A DNA stretch of 64,000 nucleotides from Paenibacillus sp. 37 (GTDB lineage Bacteria > Bacillota > Bacilli > Paenibacillales > Paenibacillaceae): NCBI RefSeq assembly GCF_008386395.1, contig NZ_CP043761.1, positions 6,820,001 through 6,884,000 on the forward strand. Direction: 5' to 3'. The notes below the pieces were generated by a model that saw only the letters and a program-made list of their open reading frames with translations, did not search any database and was not told the DNA's origin. A program made the translations under genes and the position numbers. This document shows positions 17,692-26,310 of this stretch, piece by piece; position 1 is the first letter of the stretch, and each line of letters begins with the position of its first letter.

Positions 17692-18168
17692 TTACACTTT
17701 AATTTGAAGTAACTCGTACTTGATAACGCCCATCGGAGCATTGACATGAATGACACTGCCCACTTCTTTGCCCATTATCTCTTTGCCCAGCGGGCTCTCG
17801 TACGAAATTTTATTATTCGCAACATCCGCCTCGGCAGGGCCAACCACTTTATATTCAATCTTCTCGGCGAACTCAATGTCATTAAGCAACACCGTCGATC
17901 CAATGCTCACTTTGTTGGAGTCTATATTGTCTGAAGAGATGACTCTTGCTTTTGTCAGCATCTTCTCCAAGATCAAAATTCGGGTCTCCATAAAGGCCTG
18001 ATCATCTTTGGCTGAATGATACTCACTATTTTCCTTCAGGTCACCGTAACTGATCGCGAGTTTCAGACGAGCTGCCAATTCCTTACGCTTCACCGTCTTC
18101 AAATCCTTCAGTTCGTCCTCCAGCTTTTCCAAGCCTTCCTGTGTCAAAATCACTTCATCATTAGCCAT
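17692..18168 (-). CDS. greA: Transcription elongation factor GreA
   Basis: 158 residues. The N-terminal coiled coil (EVILTQEGLEKLEDELKDLKTVKRKE) and tip region ISYGDLKENSEYHSAKDDQ carry the acidic residues that reach the RNA polymerase active site. The C-terminal FKBP-like part reads GSTVLLND...SPLGKEIMGKEVGSVI. It stimulates cleavage of backtracked RNA. It is monocistronic with its own terminator. Paenibacillus genomes can hold more than one gre gene, so this need not be the only copy. Confidence 0.92.
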   Translation of the reverse strand: MANDEVILTQEGLEKLEDELKDLKTVKRKELAARLKLAISYGDLKENSEYHSAKDDQAFMETRILILEKMLTKARVISSDNIDSNKVSIGSTVLLNDIEFAEKIEYKVVGPAEADVANNKISYESPLGKEIMGKEVGSVIHVNAPMGVIKYELLQIKV

Positions 18169-18458
18169 TTTTCCATCTCCTAATCCTGCTATCTATCTAT
18201 ATTCTAACCTATATCCACTCCAAAGGGTTAGCATACCCCGGAAAAAGAAATAGCCCAACCATATATTGTATTTCAATGAAATCAGAACCATGTCCATCTC
18301 TTGAGATGAATTTCAAGGCTTTGTTCAATAATTGTACCGTTACAATTGGCTCAATTGATTATGTTGTTTTCATCCGTTCACTTTTACAATGAACTCAGGG
18401 CAGCAGAAGTTTATAAAGATTTGGGCTGCAGCCCACTATATGACGTGAGGTGATCTGT
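18169..18458. promoter_or_regulatory. Intergenic region between greA and the NAT gene with several inverted repeats
   Basis: No gene is visible. It holds ATTTCAATGAAAT (18270-18282, 6-bp arms), TTGAGATGAATTTCAA (18301-18316, one mismatch in 7-bp arms), AATTGTACCGTTACAATT (18330-18347, 7-bp perfect arms) and GGGCTGCAGCCC (18424-18435). The third has an operator-like shape and lies about 110 bp before the NAT start. Confidence 0.4.
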
Positions 18459-19331
18459 ATGAATGAACTATTGAATACAGCTGAAATACAGGCCTATCTG
18501 AAACGGATCGGCATAGATGATATAAAGGAACCTACACTGGAATTCTTATTTGAACTCCAGCGAGCACATGTACAATATTTATCTTGGCAAACGGTCGATA
18601 TTTTTGCAGGTCGTCCTGCGGGAATCAGTCTTCCAGATTCAACTCAGCTTATATTACAGGGACGCAGCGGCTACTGCTTTCATCTAAATGGTGCATTTAG
18701 TGTTCTTCTCCGATCACTGGGTTATACGGTTGATTGGCATCGCGGTGGAGTACAGCCTCATGGGGAACAACCCCGTGTGAACTCATTCCATCTCGGTCTT
18801 TCTGTGCTTCTGCCGGATGCTGACCCGACAGTTGAACGCTGGATTGTAGATGTAGGTCTCGGCGGAATGCCCTTTGAACCTCTGCCACTTCGTTATGGAG
18901 CCTATGGTTCAGCTCCGTTCACGTACCAATTGATGCCATCATCTGTTGTGGCGGGGGGATGGCGGCTTGAGTACGAGCCGAATGGGCCAAGTGAAGGTGT
19001 GGACTATGCTCCTGAAGCAATTACCAGCCTAGAAGAGTTCATTCCCAAACATGAATTCTACAGTCGGGCGGCCGAATCACCTTGGCATAACGCATTTTTG
19101 CTTCGTCAGCGAGATGAGATCCGCAGTCATGAACTACGTGGATGTATGCTTCGAACACATGATATCGAAGGAATCCGGAAAACGGAGATCCAGAGTTATA
19201 CCGAATGGCGTAACGTATTAACTGAAATATTCCATGAACCATTGGTGAACTACAGCGAACTGGAATGCCAGGACATGTGGGAACGAGTTCAGGCTGCGCA
19301 TACGGAATGGAAACGAGTACAGGAAGCATGA
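18459..19331 (+). CDS. nat: Arylamine N-acetyltransferase
   Basis: 290 residues with the NAT catalytic triad readable as Cys73 (GRSGYCFHLN), His111 (NSFHLGL) and Asp131 (WIVDVGLGG). It transfers acetyl groups from acetyl-CoA to arylamines or hydrazines in the cytoplasm; in Bacillus and Paenibacillus it detoxifies aromatic amines. The start is the ATG at 18459, placed by SD GTGAGGTGAT. An in-frame GTG at 18450 lies inside that SD. It is followed 160 bp later by a PPTase gene with no clear terminator between. Confidence 0.92.
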   Translation: MNELLNTAEIQAYLKRIGIDDIKEPTLEFLFELQRAHVQYLSWQTVDIFAGRPAGISLPDSTQLILQGRSGYCFHLNGAFSVLLRSLGYTVDWHRGGVQPHGEQPRVNSFHLGLSVLLPDADPTVERWIVDVGLGGMPFEPLPLRYGAYGSAPFTYQLMPSSVVAGGWRLEYEPNGPSEGVDYAPEAITSLEEFIPKHEFYSRAAESPWHNAFLLRQRDEIRSHELRGCMLRTHDIEGIRKTEIQSYTEWRNVLTEIFHEPLVNYSELECQDMWERVQAAHTEWKRVQEA

Positions 19332-19491
19332 AGAGGAAGATGCAGAATCTGAGGCCTTAACATGAAAAGCGACACAACCGGCTTGCTTATTAGGGGCATC
19401 CGTATAGTGATGATTTGGGAGGAAGAGTTGAGGGTCCGTTCCATATAAAGGAAAGTTATTGATCCACGCCGAATACGTACTCAGGTGATAA

Positions 19492-20178
19492 ATGATGATA
19501 ACTATTTGTGTGCTCCAAGTTCCAGAAGTATTGCCCGAGGCGAACTGGAACCAATTGCTGTCGCAAGTTTCTGGCGAGCGACGTGCCCAGGCTTCGCGTT
19601 TTTTGCGTCAGGCTGACGCGTATCGCTCCGTGCTGGGAGAGATATTGACTCGTGTGACTTTGAGCAAGTTGACTGGACTGAGACATGCTGAGCTTTCTTT
19701 TACCCATAACTCCTATGGCAAACCTTCGCTCATTCACCATTCGGATGTACCATTCAACGTCTCCCATTCTGGTGATTGGATTGCGCTAATCTCTGGCGGT
19801 ACAGATGAACTGGGCGTAGATGTGGAAAAAATAGCTCCAATTGACATGCAGATTGCTGAGCGTTTCTTCTCTCCTAAGGAGAGCCAGTTCTTGGCTGCCG
19901 AGCCTGACGACCGGCGGCTGGAGACCTTCTACCGTCTATGGACGCTGAAGGAAAGTTATATCAAGGCAGTCGGTATGGGCTTGTCCATACCGCTGGACTC
20001 CTTCGCCATCCTACCTAATGAACGGAAGGAATGGCATTGCAAACAGGCCGGGACATATCTCTTTCTCAGTCAGCGACTGGATGATGGACATATGCTTGCG
20101 GCATGTTCTGCTGGGGGAGAGCTGCCGAGCAAGACGGAGATTGTAACCTTGGAGGATCTGTATAAAGAGTTAGTATAG
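19492..20178 (+). CDS. sfp: 4'-phosphopantetheinyl transferase, Sfp type
   Basis: 228 residues with the Sfp signatures: FNVSHSGDWIALI (P-loop-like P2), LGVDVEKIAPID (Mg2+ ligands) and FYRLWTLKESYIKAVGMGL (W/KE motif). It loads the phosphopantetheine arm onto carrier proteins of non-ribosomal peptide and polyketide synthases and fatty-acid synthase. SD AGGTGAT precedes two tandem ATG codons (19492, 19495). No NRPS gene lies in the window, so it probably serves clusters elsewhere. Confidence 0.9.
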   Translation: MMITICVLQVPEVLPEANWNQLLSQVSGERRAQASRFLRQADAYRSVLGEILTRVTLSKLTGLRHAELSFTHNSYGKPSLIHHSDVPFNVSHSGDWIALISGGTDELGVDVEKIAPIDMQIAERFFSPKESQFLAAEPDDRRLETFYRLWTLKESYIKAVGMGLSIPLDSFAILPNERKEWHCKQAGTYLFLSQRLDDGHMLAACSAGGELPSKTEIVTLEDLYKELV

Positions 20179-20260
20179 AGTGGTGCTGGGCCTCAACGAG
20201 TTTGGATCAGCTGAGTTTTGTAAGAGGTTAACATCGAACATGCCCTGGCTAATGTTAATC

Positions 20261-20300
20261 AAAAAAGCTAACGACGTGAGTATCACGCGTTAGCTTTTTA
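20261..20300. terminator. Bidirectional terminator between sfp and the BI-1-like gene
   Basis: AAAAAAGCTAACG-A-CGTGA / TCACG-CGTTAGCTTTTT: a long near-perfect stem with A-run and T-run on opposite sides, between convergent genes. Confidence 0.85.
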
Positions 20301-20345
20301 GCTTTAAATCCACACTCCGTTTACGTCTCTGACGTATGGATAGAA

Positions 20346-21095
20346 CTAGTCCCGGCTCCGCAATTTTCCAAGCAGACGGATGATCTCAATGTACAACCAT
20401 ACCAGTGTAACCATCAATCCAAATGCACCGTACCACTCCATGTACTTGGGTGCCCCACGTTCAGCACCACCCTCGATGAAATCGAAATCAAGGACCAGAT
20501 TGAGGGCAGCCACAATGACGATAACGACCGAAATACCAATGCCGATCAAGCTGTTATCATGCAGATAAGGAATCGAAATTCCGAAGAAACTCAGTACAAA
20601 GCTCAGCAGATACATGATCATGATACCGCCGGTTGCAGCCACTACCCCAAGCTTGAAGTTCTCCGTAGCTTTGATCAATCTGGTTTTGTATGCCACCAGC
20701 AGAGCGATGAATACAGCCATGGTCAGCAGGGCCGCCTGCAAGGTAATTCCGTTATACAGGGACTCATAGGTTGCAGAGAGTGCTCCAAGGAACAGGCCTT
20801 CTGCCACGGCATAGACAGGTACGAGATAAGGTGCCGCTACGGGTTTGAACGAAATCACAAGTGCCAGAATGAAACCAACAATTAATCCGCCATAAGCAAG
20901 CGGCATTACTTGTTGTCCGTTAAAGAACATCATCCAGGTTGCAAATGCACTGCCCAGTAGAATCACAAGCGTAATAAACGCTTTGTTCACCGTGCCGTTG
21001 ATCGTCATGTAATTCTGATACCGATCTTCTCCATATCCTCTGTTTTCAAACGTGCTGTCTTTAAGTGTAGGGTTACCGCTACGACCGATCAACAC
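20346..21095 (-). CDS. Bax-inhibitor-1/YccA-family membrane protein
   Basis: About 249 residues with seven hydrophobic segments and the BaxI_1 N-terminus GRSGNPTLKDSTF; ends with WYGAFGLMVTLVWLYIEIIRLL. Family members are ion-leak or stress-related membrane proteins (the YetJ branch leaks Ca2+); the exact role is unknown. Starts considered are GTG 21095 and TTG 21092, both right after AGAGGTGATT. A TTG at 21158 has no SD. The 200 bp upstream hold no second gene. Confidence 0.85.
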   Translation of the reverse strand: MLIGRSGNPTLKDSTFENRGYGEDRYQNYMTINGTVNKAFITLVILLGSAFATWMMFFNGQQVMPLAYGGLIVGFILALVISFKPVAAPYLVPVYAVAEGLFLGALSATYESLYNGITLQAALLTMAVFIALLVAYKTRLIKATENFKLGVVAATGGIMIMYLLSFVLSFFGISIPYLHDNSLIGIGISVVIVIVAALNLVLDFDFIEGGAERGAPKYMEWYGAFGLMVTLVWLYIEIIRLLGKLRSRD

Positions 21096-21299
21096 AATCA
21101 CCTCTTCATATGTATTTGGTATATCTGTGATACTAAGTTTGGGTTTACTACGTTTCAAATTCTACAAGCTACTCCCTCAAAAAGATCGGGAGGCACCAGA
21201 AGGAATCGGATGCAATCCTTCGATTACATCCTTACCTACTGGCGCAACACTTAGGACATATGTCCCAGACATTGCATGTTCATGTGCTTTTTAAGCGTC

Positions 21300-21656
21300 T
21301 TATTTGTACAAGACTTTATCTACATTGTATTTCGCACGCATCGTGTTGATGATATACGTCTCATAAATTTCACGATCTACCGGATCTTCAACCAGGCATA
21401 CTTCAATCTTAGTTACTTCTTCGCGGTGATTCTTCATTGGTGATACCGTGTCTTCAAAATGCTTTTTGATACGTGGTCTTAATTTACGTGCTTTCCCGAC
21501 GAATAACAACTCTCCAGCGGCATTGTAAAACATGAAAATCCCGCCTAGTTCCCGGGTAATCAGGTGAAAATCAGTAAATCCATAAATGTGGCTAAGCTGT
21601 GGATCAACCTGCTTTGTAATGGTTACATCCGGTGTTGGCACGGTAATATTAATCAA
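21300..21656 (-). CDS. GIY-YIG nuclease-domain protein
   Basis: About 118 residues. The single domain shows GGIFMFYNAAGELLFVGKA (a GIY...YVG variant), RKLRPRIKKHF, and the C-terminal catalytic-type Glu with Asn in EIYETYIINTMRAKYN. Short GIY-YIG proteins like this are common in Firmicutes and have no settled function; nuclease activity is presumed. The start is uncertain: TTG 21656 follows GAGGAAGTGA at long spacing, and a GTG at 21698 lacks an SD. Confidence 0.75.
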   Translation of the reverse strand: MINITVPTPDVTITKQVDPQLSHIYGFTDFHLITRELGGIFMFYNAAGELLFVGKARKLRPRIKKHFEDTVSPMKNHREEVTKIEVCLVEDPVDREIYETYIINTMRAKYNVDKVLYK

Positions 21657-21783
21657 TAGGCTCACTTCCTCATTATCTATAGGTTTACATCCTATCACAT
21701 ATTATAAACGGACACCATTTCATTCTATATGAAGTACAATTCACGCAATTTTCGCTATTACGACAAATATTTCAAAAAAAAGG

Positions 21784-21812
21784 TTAACTTCCCTGATTCA
21801 AAGTGGTACTAT
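21784..21812 (+). promoter_or_regulatory. Promoter of candidate non-coding RNA
   Basis: -35 TTAACT (21784-21789), 17-bp spacer, -10 TACTAT (21807-21812). No open reading frame with an SD follows; the next signal on this strand is the terminator at 22199-22225. Confidence 0.5.
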
Positions 21813-21816
21813 AGGG

Positions 21817-22225
21817 GTATGAGGAAGAAATTGGGCACTGAGACATACGTCTTTATATCTACCTCCGTCTATTGTACCCTATGATTGAAACTCTTTTTCA
21901 TGCTGAATTCTGTTACGTGATCACGACAAGAGTACAGTTAGCAAGAACCCTAGCTTATAGATTGTAGATTCATCATCTAATCGACCCTTGCAGCAAGCAA
22001 ACCTAGAAAGACCTAGATTCATGATTCACTGTAGATTTTAAGTATCACCTAGAAAGCCTGCAATTATAGTCGTACTGAAGTTAATAGACACACGTAGAAG
22101 GTCAGATAGCTATCGATCCTAGAGAGACTAGTCATGCAATACAACTGTAGAAATTATAGCAGCAGTACTATAGAAAATGGATCAAGTTTCACCACCAGGC
22201 CCCGGCATACTGCCAGGGCTTTTTT
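21817..22225 (+). ncRNA. Candidate structured RNA of about 400 nt upstream of ddlR
   Basis: The region runs from the promoter at 21784 to the terminator at 22199 and contains no convincing gene. Near its 5' end GGGTATGAGG can pair with CCTC and TACCC about 60 nt later, enclosing an AGAC-ATAC-GTCT hairpin. From 21958 to 22171 the tetramer TAGA occurs 11 times, often as CTAGAAAG, CTAGATT or GTAGATT, giving a loose repeat. It is neither RNase P RNA nor tmRNA by their conserved ends, and no T-box (GGTGG) element is seen. It could be an independent RNA or an attenuated leader of ddlR, although ddlR has its own TATAAT downstream. Confidence 0.45.
22199..22225 (+). terminator. Strong plus-strand intrinsic terminator with no gene before it
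   Basis: GCCC-C-GGCA, TAC loop, TGCC-A-GGGC, then six T. The nearest upstream plus-strand gene ends more than 2 kb away, and everything between lies on the minus strand. A transcript must therefore begin in the 21.7-22.2 kb gap. Confidence 0.85.
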
Positions 22226-22292
22226 GCGTTTGTGCGAACACCCAACCACACGCTCAGGGAAACAGAGGTATCGTGGTTCTTTCTGCTGGGTT

Positions 22293-22298
22293 TATAAT
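22293..22298 (+). promoter_or_regulatory. -10 box of the ddlR operon
   Basis: TATAAT lies 32 bp before the ddlR start and downstream of the terminator at 22199. A matching -35 is poor (ATCGTG at about 17 bp), as is common for activator-dependent or autoregulated promoters. Confidence 0.45.
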
Positions 22299-22329
22299 AT
22301 GGCAAGATACCAATAGAGGGAGTGATGGG

Positions 22330-23781
22330 ATGTATTCCGATCTGCAACTGACGGAGGACCGCCCTGTATATATACAAGTCAAAGATTATATGAAGCGATT
22401 GATGCTCAAAGGCGGCCTGCAAGCCAAACAAAAGCTGCCCTCGACCCGTGAACTCAGTACACTCATGAAGGTTAGTCGCAGCACGGTCCTGCTCGCTTAT
22501 GCCGAGCTTGAAGATGAAGGTCTGATCTATGCAGTCAAAGGCAAGGGCAATTACGTCAGTGCCTCCATCGAAACACCTGAGGCAGCAGCGAACTGGGAAC
22601 TGGACTGGACGACAGAGGTAAGCGAGTATGCCATTCAGGCAGAGCAGTACGATCTGATGAAGCATGGCTCCGGTGCAGAGCGCGGTGAGATATCGTTTAC
22701 CAGCATAGCACCGGATGAAAAGCTGTTTGATCTGCACAACGTAAAGCGGGCTTTTCTGGATCGCATGTCACTTGAAGGCGAAGTACTGTTGAATTACGGA
22801 TATGCGCAGGGGTACAGACCGCTGATGAACTATTTACTACGTTATATGGAGAACAAAGGTGTCGATCTCCGTGGCAAGGACATCCTGATTACTAACGGAT
22901 TCACGGAAGGTTTCGATCTGGTGCTTGGAGCGTTGCGCAAAAAAAGCGGAAAAGCGCTCTGTGAGAATCCAACGCACCACACGGCGATTAAAAATCTAAA
23001 ATTGCACCAGTTTCAACTGACCGGTGTGAATATGGAGCCGGATGGCCTGGACTTGAAACAACTGGAACATGAACTCGAGACAAGTCCATATGATCTGGCG
23101 TATCTCGTGCCATCCTATCACAATCCAACCGGGATTGTGACGTCCCCTGCAAAACGGGTAGAGATCATCCGGTTGATGAACAAGTATCAGGTACCCATCA
23201 TTGAGGATGGATTCAACGAAGAATTACGCTATTCCGGTTCCCACGTATCTCCCCTGATTGCCAGCATGGGCAAAGGCAATGGACTGGTGTATCTGGGCAG
23301 CTTCTCCAAAGTCCTGTTCCCAGGCCTGCGGGTAGGTTGGATTATTGCGGATGCGGCGCTGATTGATTATCTGGAGAGTATGAAACGGGCACGCAGCATC
23401 CATACCTCCACGCTGGACCAATCGTTATTGTATCAATATCTGAGCAACGGTAATTTCGAGAAATATTTGAAGCGTGCTCGCACAGAGTATAAGCGAAAAT
23501 ATGAATTGGTTGTGCGTTGCCTGAAGCAGCATCTGCCAATGTGCCGGATTTCCGGTGCGGGTGGTCTGCATCTGTTCGTGCAGTTCCCTTCCCAATACAG
23601 AACCCGTGATCTGCTGGCGGCCTGTAAAGGAAAAGGTGTAACGTTCACACCAGGGGATACCTTCTATCTGGAACCCGGTCAGGGTGTAAACACGATGCGT
23701 CTGGGTTTCTCCAGAGTGAGCGATGAGAATATACGTAAAGGCATTCGCATCATTGGCGAGACAGCAGCTCAAATGAGATAA
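22330..23781 (+). CDS. ddlR: MocR-type regulator (GntR wHTH + PLP aminotransferase fold), DdlR-like
   Basis: 483 residues. The N-terminal GntR winged helix (PVYIQVKDYMKRLM; KLPSTRELSTLMKVSRSTVLLAYAELEDEG) is followed by a class-I aminotransferase domain with PLP lysine in YLGSFSKVLFPGLRVGW and the NPTG motif in PSYHNPTG. ATG 22330 has SD AGGGAG at 7-8 nt; a longer frame from 22177 would run through the terminator. The gene sits 12 bp before ddl. In Brevibacillus the MocR protein DdlR controls ddl, so the same role is inferred here, with a D-alanine-related ligand. Confidence 0.88.
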   Translation: MYSDLQLTEDRPVYIQVKDYMKRLMLKGGLQAKQKLPSTRELSTLMKVSRSTVLLAYAELEDEGLIYAVKGKGNYVSASIETPEAAANWELDWTTEVSEYAIQAEQYDLMKHGSGAERGEISFTSIAPDEKLFDLHNVKRAFLDRMSLEGEVLLNYGYAQGYRPLMNYLLRYMENKGVDLRGKDILITNGFTEGFDLVLGALRKKSGKALCENPTHHTAIKNLKLHQFQLTGVNMEPDGLDLKQLEHELETSPYDLAYLVPSYHNPTGIVTSPAKRVEIIRLMNKYQVPIIEDGFNEELRYSGSHVSPLIASMGKGNGLVYLGSFSKVLFPGLRVGWIIADAALIDYLESMKRARSIHTSTLDQSLLYQYLSNGNFEKYLKRARTEYKRKYELVVRCLKQHLPMCRISGAGGLHLFVQFPSQYRTRDLLAACKGKGVTFTPGDTFYLEPGQGVNTMRLGFSRVSDENIRKGIRIIGETAAQMR

Positions 23782-23793
23782 GGAGGATTTCAC

Positions 23794-24714
23794 ATGAAAG
23801 TTGGCGTGATTATGGGCGGTACATCTTCAGAGCGGGATATTTCCCTGCTCACCGGACAGGAGATGATTGCAAACCTGAATAGAGACAAATACGAGGTTAT
23901 ACCCATTGAGCTGAATACCAAGCGTGATCTAATCGACAAGTCAGCGGGGATCGATGTGGCACTGCTTGCCCTGCATGGCAAATACGGCGAAGACGGTACT
24001 GTCCAGGGCACATTAGAATCTCTGGGTATTCCCTACACAGGCTGTGGTGTGCTGGCAAGCAGTGTATGCATGGATAAAGACATGTCCAAACAGCTCATGC
24101 AGCATGCGGGTGTACTTACTGGAGAATGGCTGCGAGTGAGCCATATGGAGGAACTATCCTCTATTGCTGTTCAACAATTAACGTACCCCGTGGTGGTCAA
24201 ACCCAATTCAGGTGGTTCCAGCATTGGTACCCAAGTGGTTAAGGAGGCATCCACCCTACCCGCCGCTGTAGAGGCTGCCCTCGTCTGGGATGATACGGTG
24301 ATGATTGAACAGTATATCGAGGGTGAGGAGATCACCTGTGCCATTCTGGATGGTAAGATGCTGCCGGTGATCTCCATCCGTTCAAACGCTGCGTTTTTCG
24401 ACTATGCTTCCAAATACGATGACCACGGGGCCGATGAGCAGGTTGTACAATTGCCTTTGGACCTTCACAATCGCGTCGAAGCAGCGGCCTTAGCCTGTTA
24501 TCAGGTGCTCAAATGCAGCGTCTACGCTCGTGTGGATATGATGATTCGGGAAGGCATGCCGTATGTCCTTGAAGTGAACACGCTGCCGGGTCTTACCCGT
24601 AACAGTCTGCTGCCCAAAAGTGCAGCAGTTGCAGGCATTTCTTTTGCAGAGCTGCTGGATACCATTATTGAACTTTCATTGAAGGAAAGACCCAAGGAGG
24701 ATACAACATTATGA
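23794..24714 (+). CDS. ddl: D-alanine--D-alanine ligase
   Basis: 306 residues with the ATP-grasp layout: MGGTSSERDISLLTG at the N-terminus, LHGKYGEDGTVQG, VVVKPNSGGSSIGTQVV (phosphate-binding loop), VLEVNTLPGLTRNSLLPKSA (Mg2+ site). It makes the D-Ala-D-Ala dipeptide for peptidoglycan in the cytoplasm. SD AAGGAGG precedes the ATG. It is the second gene of a three-gene unit and overlaps the GNAT gene by 4 bp (ATGA). A separate ddl elsewhere, as in many Paenibacillus, is possible. Confidence 0.93.
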   Translation: MKVGVIMGGTSSERDISLLTGQEMIANLNRDKYEVIPIELNTKRDLIDKSAGIDVALLALHGKYGEDGTVQGTLESLGIPYTGCGVLASSVCMDKDMSKQLMQHAGVLTGEWLRVSHMEELSSIAVQQLTYPVVVKPNSGGSSIGTQVVKEASTLPAAVEAALVWDDTVMIEQYIEGEEITCAILDGKMLPVISIRSNAAFFDYASKYDDHGADEQVVQLPLDLHNRVEAAALACYQVLKCSVYARVDMMIREGMPYVLEVNTLPGLTRNSLLPKSAAVAGISFAELLDTIIELSLKERPKEDTTL

Positions 24715-25169
24715 GCCTGGATGTGACGATTAGACATAGTTCCACTACCGATCTGCAGGATATGGTCATTCTGATGGACCAACTTGGTTATCCCACCACG
24801 TACGCCGAGATGGAAGAGCGCTATACCCATATCTCTGCGGACGCAAACTTTACTACACTGGTTGCTGAAGCACGAGGCCGCGTAGTTGGACTGATCGGAT
24901 TACAGACGTCTTATCTATATGAAAAGAACGGAAGACACTGCCGTATCTTGGCATTGGTTGTACACGACCAGTTCAGGGGCTCAGGCATCGGCCGTCAGCT
25001 CATTCTTGAAGCCGAACAATGGGCAGCCACACATAACGTGGATTCCTTGTCTCTGAACAGTGGCAATCGCCCAGAACGTGAAGCTGCACATGAATTCTAT
25101 CGCCAGATGGGCTTTATAGCCGGGAGTACCGGGTTTAGCAAAAAGCCACAAATTCTACAGCACACTTAA
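24711..25169 (+). CDS. GNAT-family N-acetyltransferase
   Basis: 152 residues. Acetyl-CoA loop ALVVHDQFRGSGIGRQLILEAE carries the R/Q-x-x-G-x-G motif, and EFYRQMGF lies near the end. It overlaps ddl by ATGA, indicating translational coupling. Its substrate is unknown; coupling to ddl suggests an amino-acid, D-amino-acid or cell-wall-precursor target (inference only). Confidence 0.87.
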   Translation: MSLDVTIRHSSTTDLQDMVILMDQLGYPTTYAEMEERYTHISADANFTTLVAEARGRVVGLIGLQTSYLYEKNGRHCRILALVVHDQFRGSGIGRQLILEAEQWAATHNVDSLSLNSGNRPEREAAHEFYRQMGFIAGSTGFSKKPQILQHT

Positions 25170-25208
25170 CCTGCGGGATACGTGATACGCCCCCTTGAAT
25201 ATCAAACC

Positions 25209-25256
25209 AAAAAAAGAACGCCCCAATCCGCACATTGGCGAAAAAGGGCGTTCTTC
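25209..25256 (-). terminator. Terminator between GNAT and SDR genes
   Basis: GAACGCCC/GGGCGTTC stem with an inner CCAATCCGCACATTGG hairpin. The minus strand ends in a seven-base T-run, so it mainly serves the SDR gene at 25302; the plus strand has only a weak tract. Confidence 0.8.
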
Positions 25257-25301
25257 AGTATATATCTATGCTGCATCGATGTGCTGTTGATGATTATGGG
25301 A

Positions 25302-26087
25302 TCAATATTTGGCTGACTGCGCACCATCAATCGGAATAATGGCTCCATTGATGAATGGTGCTTCGCCAGACAGCAAGAAAGCAACGAGGCGCCCTACTTC
25401 CTTCGGTTCACCCAAGCGCTTCGCCGGGTTGTCCTTCACGAACTCTTTGGATGCTGACTCCCAGTCATTCGGATTGATCTGTTTGAACGAACCGATGACC
25501 ATATCTGTCAGAATGGCTCCAGGTGCAATTGCATTAACGCTGATTCCATGCTCGGCGTATTCAATCGCTGCATCTTTGGTCATGCCGGCTACGGCATGTT
25601 TGCTCGCTCCGTAGGCAACCAGGTTTGGCACGGCGCGAATCCCACCAACAGAGGATGCGTTCACGATGTAGCCTTCTCCCTGTTTTTTCATCACAGGTAG
25701 AACGTGCTTCAACCCAAAAAATACACCCTTCAGGTTGATGTCGATAACTTTATTGAACATCTCCGTCTCGTAGTTCTCGATCAGGTTCTGCTTGCCTTCA
25801 ATGCCTGCATTGTTGAAAAATGCATCGATACGCCCAAATTCATTGACCGTATCACTAACATACTTCTTTACAGCTTCTTCGTCCGATACGTCACCTTCAA
25901 TTAGCAGAAATTCGGCATGCTGTACCTCTTCCGAGATCACACGCTTGGTCTCTTCCAGCGCCTTCATGTTCACATCCACCAGGGCAAGCTTAGCCCCTTC
26001 ACGTGCAACTTCCACAGCAGCTGATCGTCCAAGACCGGAGCCACCGCCTGTAATCAGGACCACTTTACCCGCAAATCGTTCAGTCAT
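25302..26087 (-). CDS. Short-chain dehydrogenase/reductase (glucose-dehydrogenase/FabG-like)
   Basis: 261 residues, classical SDR. NAD(P) motif TGGGSGLG (about 13-20), acidic D after beta2 (ALVDVN) favouring NAD, NNAG, catalytic Ser in NASSVGG and YGASK. The C-terminus FINGAIIPIDGAQSAKY is typical. The substrate is not inferable. Monocistronic with a good terminator. Confidence 0.88.
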   Translation of the reverse strand: MTERFAGKVVLITGGGSGLGRSAAVEVAREGAKLALVDVNMKALEETKRVISEEVQHAEFLLIEGDVSDEEAVKKYVSDTVNEFGRIDAFFNNAGIEGKQNLIENYETEMFNKVIDINLKGVFFGLKHVLPVMKKQGEGYIVNASSVGGIRAVPNLVAYGASKHAVAGMTKDAAIEYAEHGISVNAIAPGAILTDMVIGSFKQINPNDWESASKEFVKDNPAKRLGEPKEVGRLVAFLLSGEAPFINGAIIPIDGAQSAKY

Positions 26088-26253
26088 AATCTATAGACCT
26101 CCCTTTGCTGTTCTGACATCCTCCATACGTAAATACCCATTTCTTTATTTGCTCTAATCTAACGGGGAACAGTTACAGCCATCATCTCAACCAGATTAGT
26201 ATGCTTCCGTATGTGCCCTGGCATTCCTCTGTCCGGGGACGACATGACAAAGA

Positions 26254-26278
26254 GGAGCACCTCTAATAGAGGCACTCC
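26254..26278 (-). terminator. Hairpin after the stalk-domain lipoprotein gene
   Basis: GGAGTGCCTCT/AGAGGTGCTCC on the minus strand (two G-U pairs, 3-nt loop), followed by a short TCTTTG tract. Weak terminator. Confidence 0.55.
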
Positions 26279-26310
26279 CCATGCATTTCATTATTTTAAG
26301 TCATAAAAAA

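Noticed and set aside
21160..21190. GGGAGTAGC on the minus strand before the BI-1-like gene, recalling the 5' motif of the yybP-ykoY manganese riboswitch
   Set aside because: The second conserved half of that riboswitch and a suitable stem are missing in the 90 nt before the start codon.
22177..22329. Upstream extension of the ddlR frame
   Set aside because: It would run through an intrinsic terminator and the TATAAT box; SD-supported ATG 22330 matches the GntR domain start.
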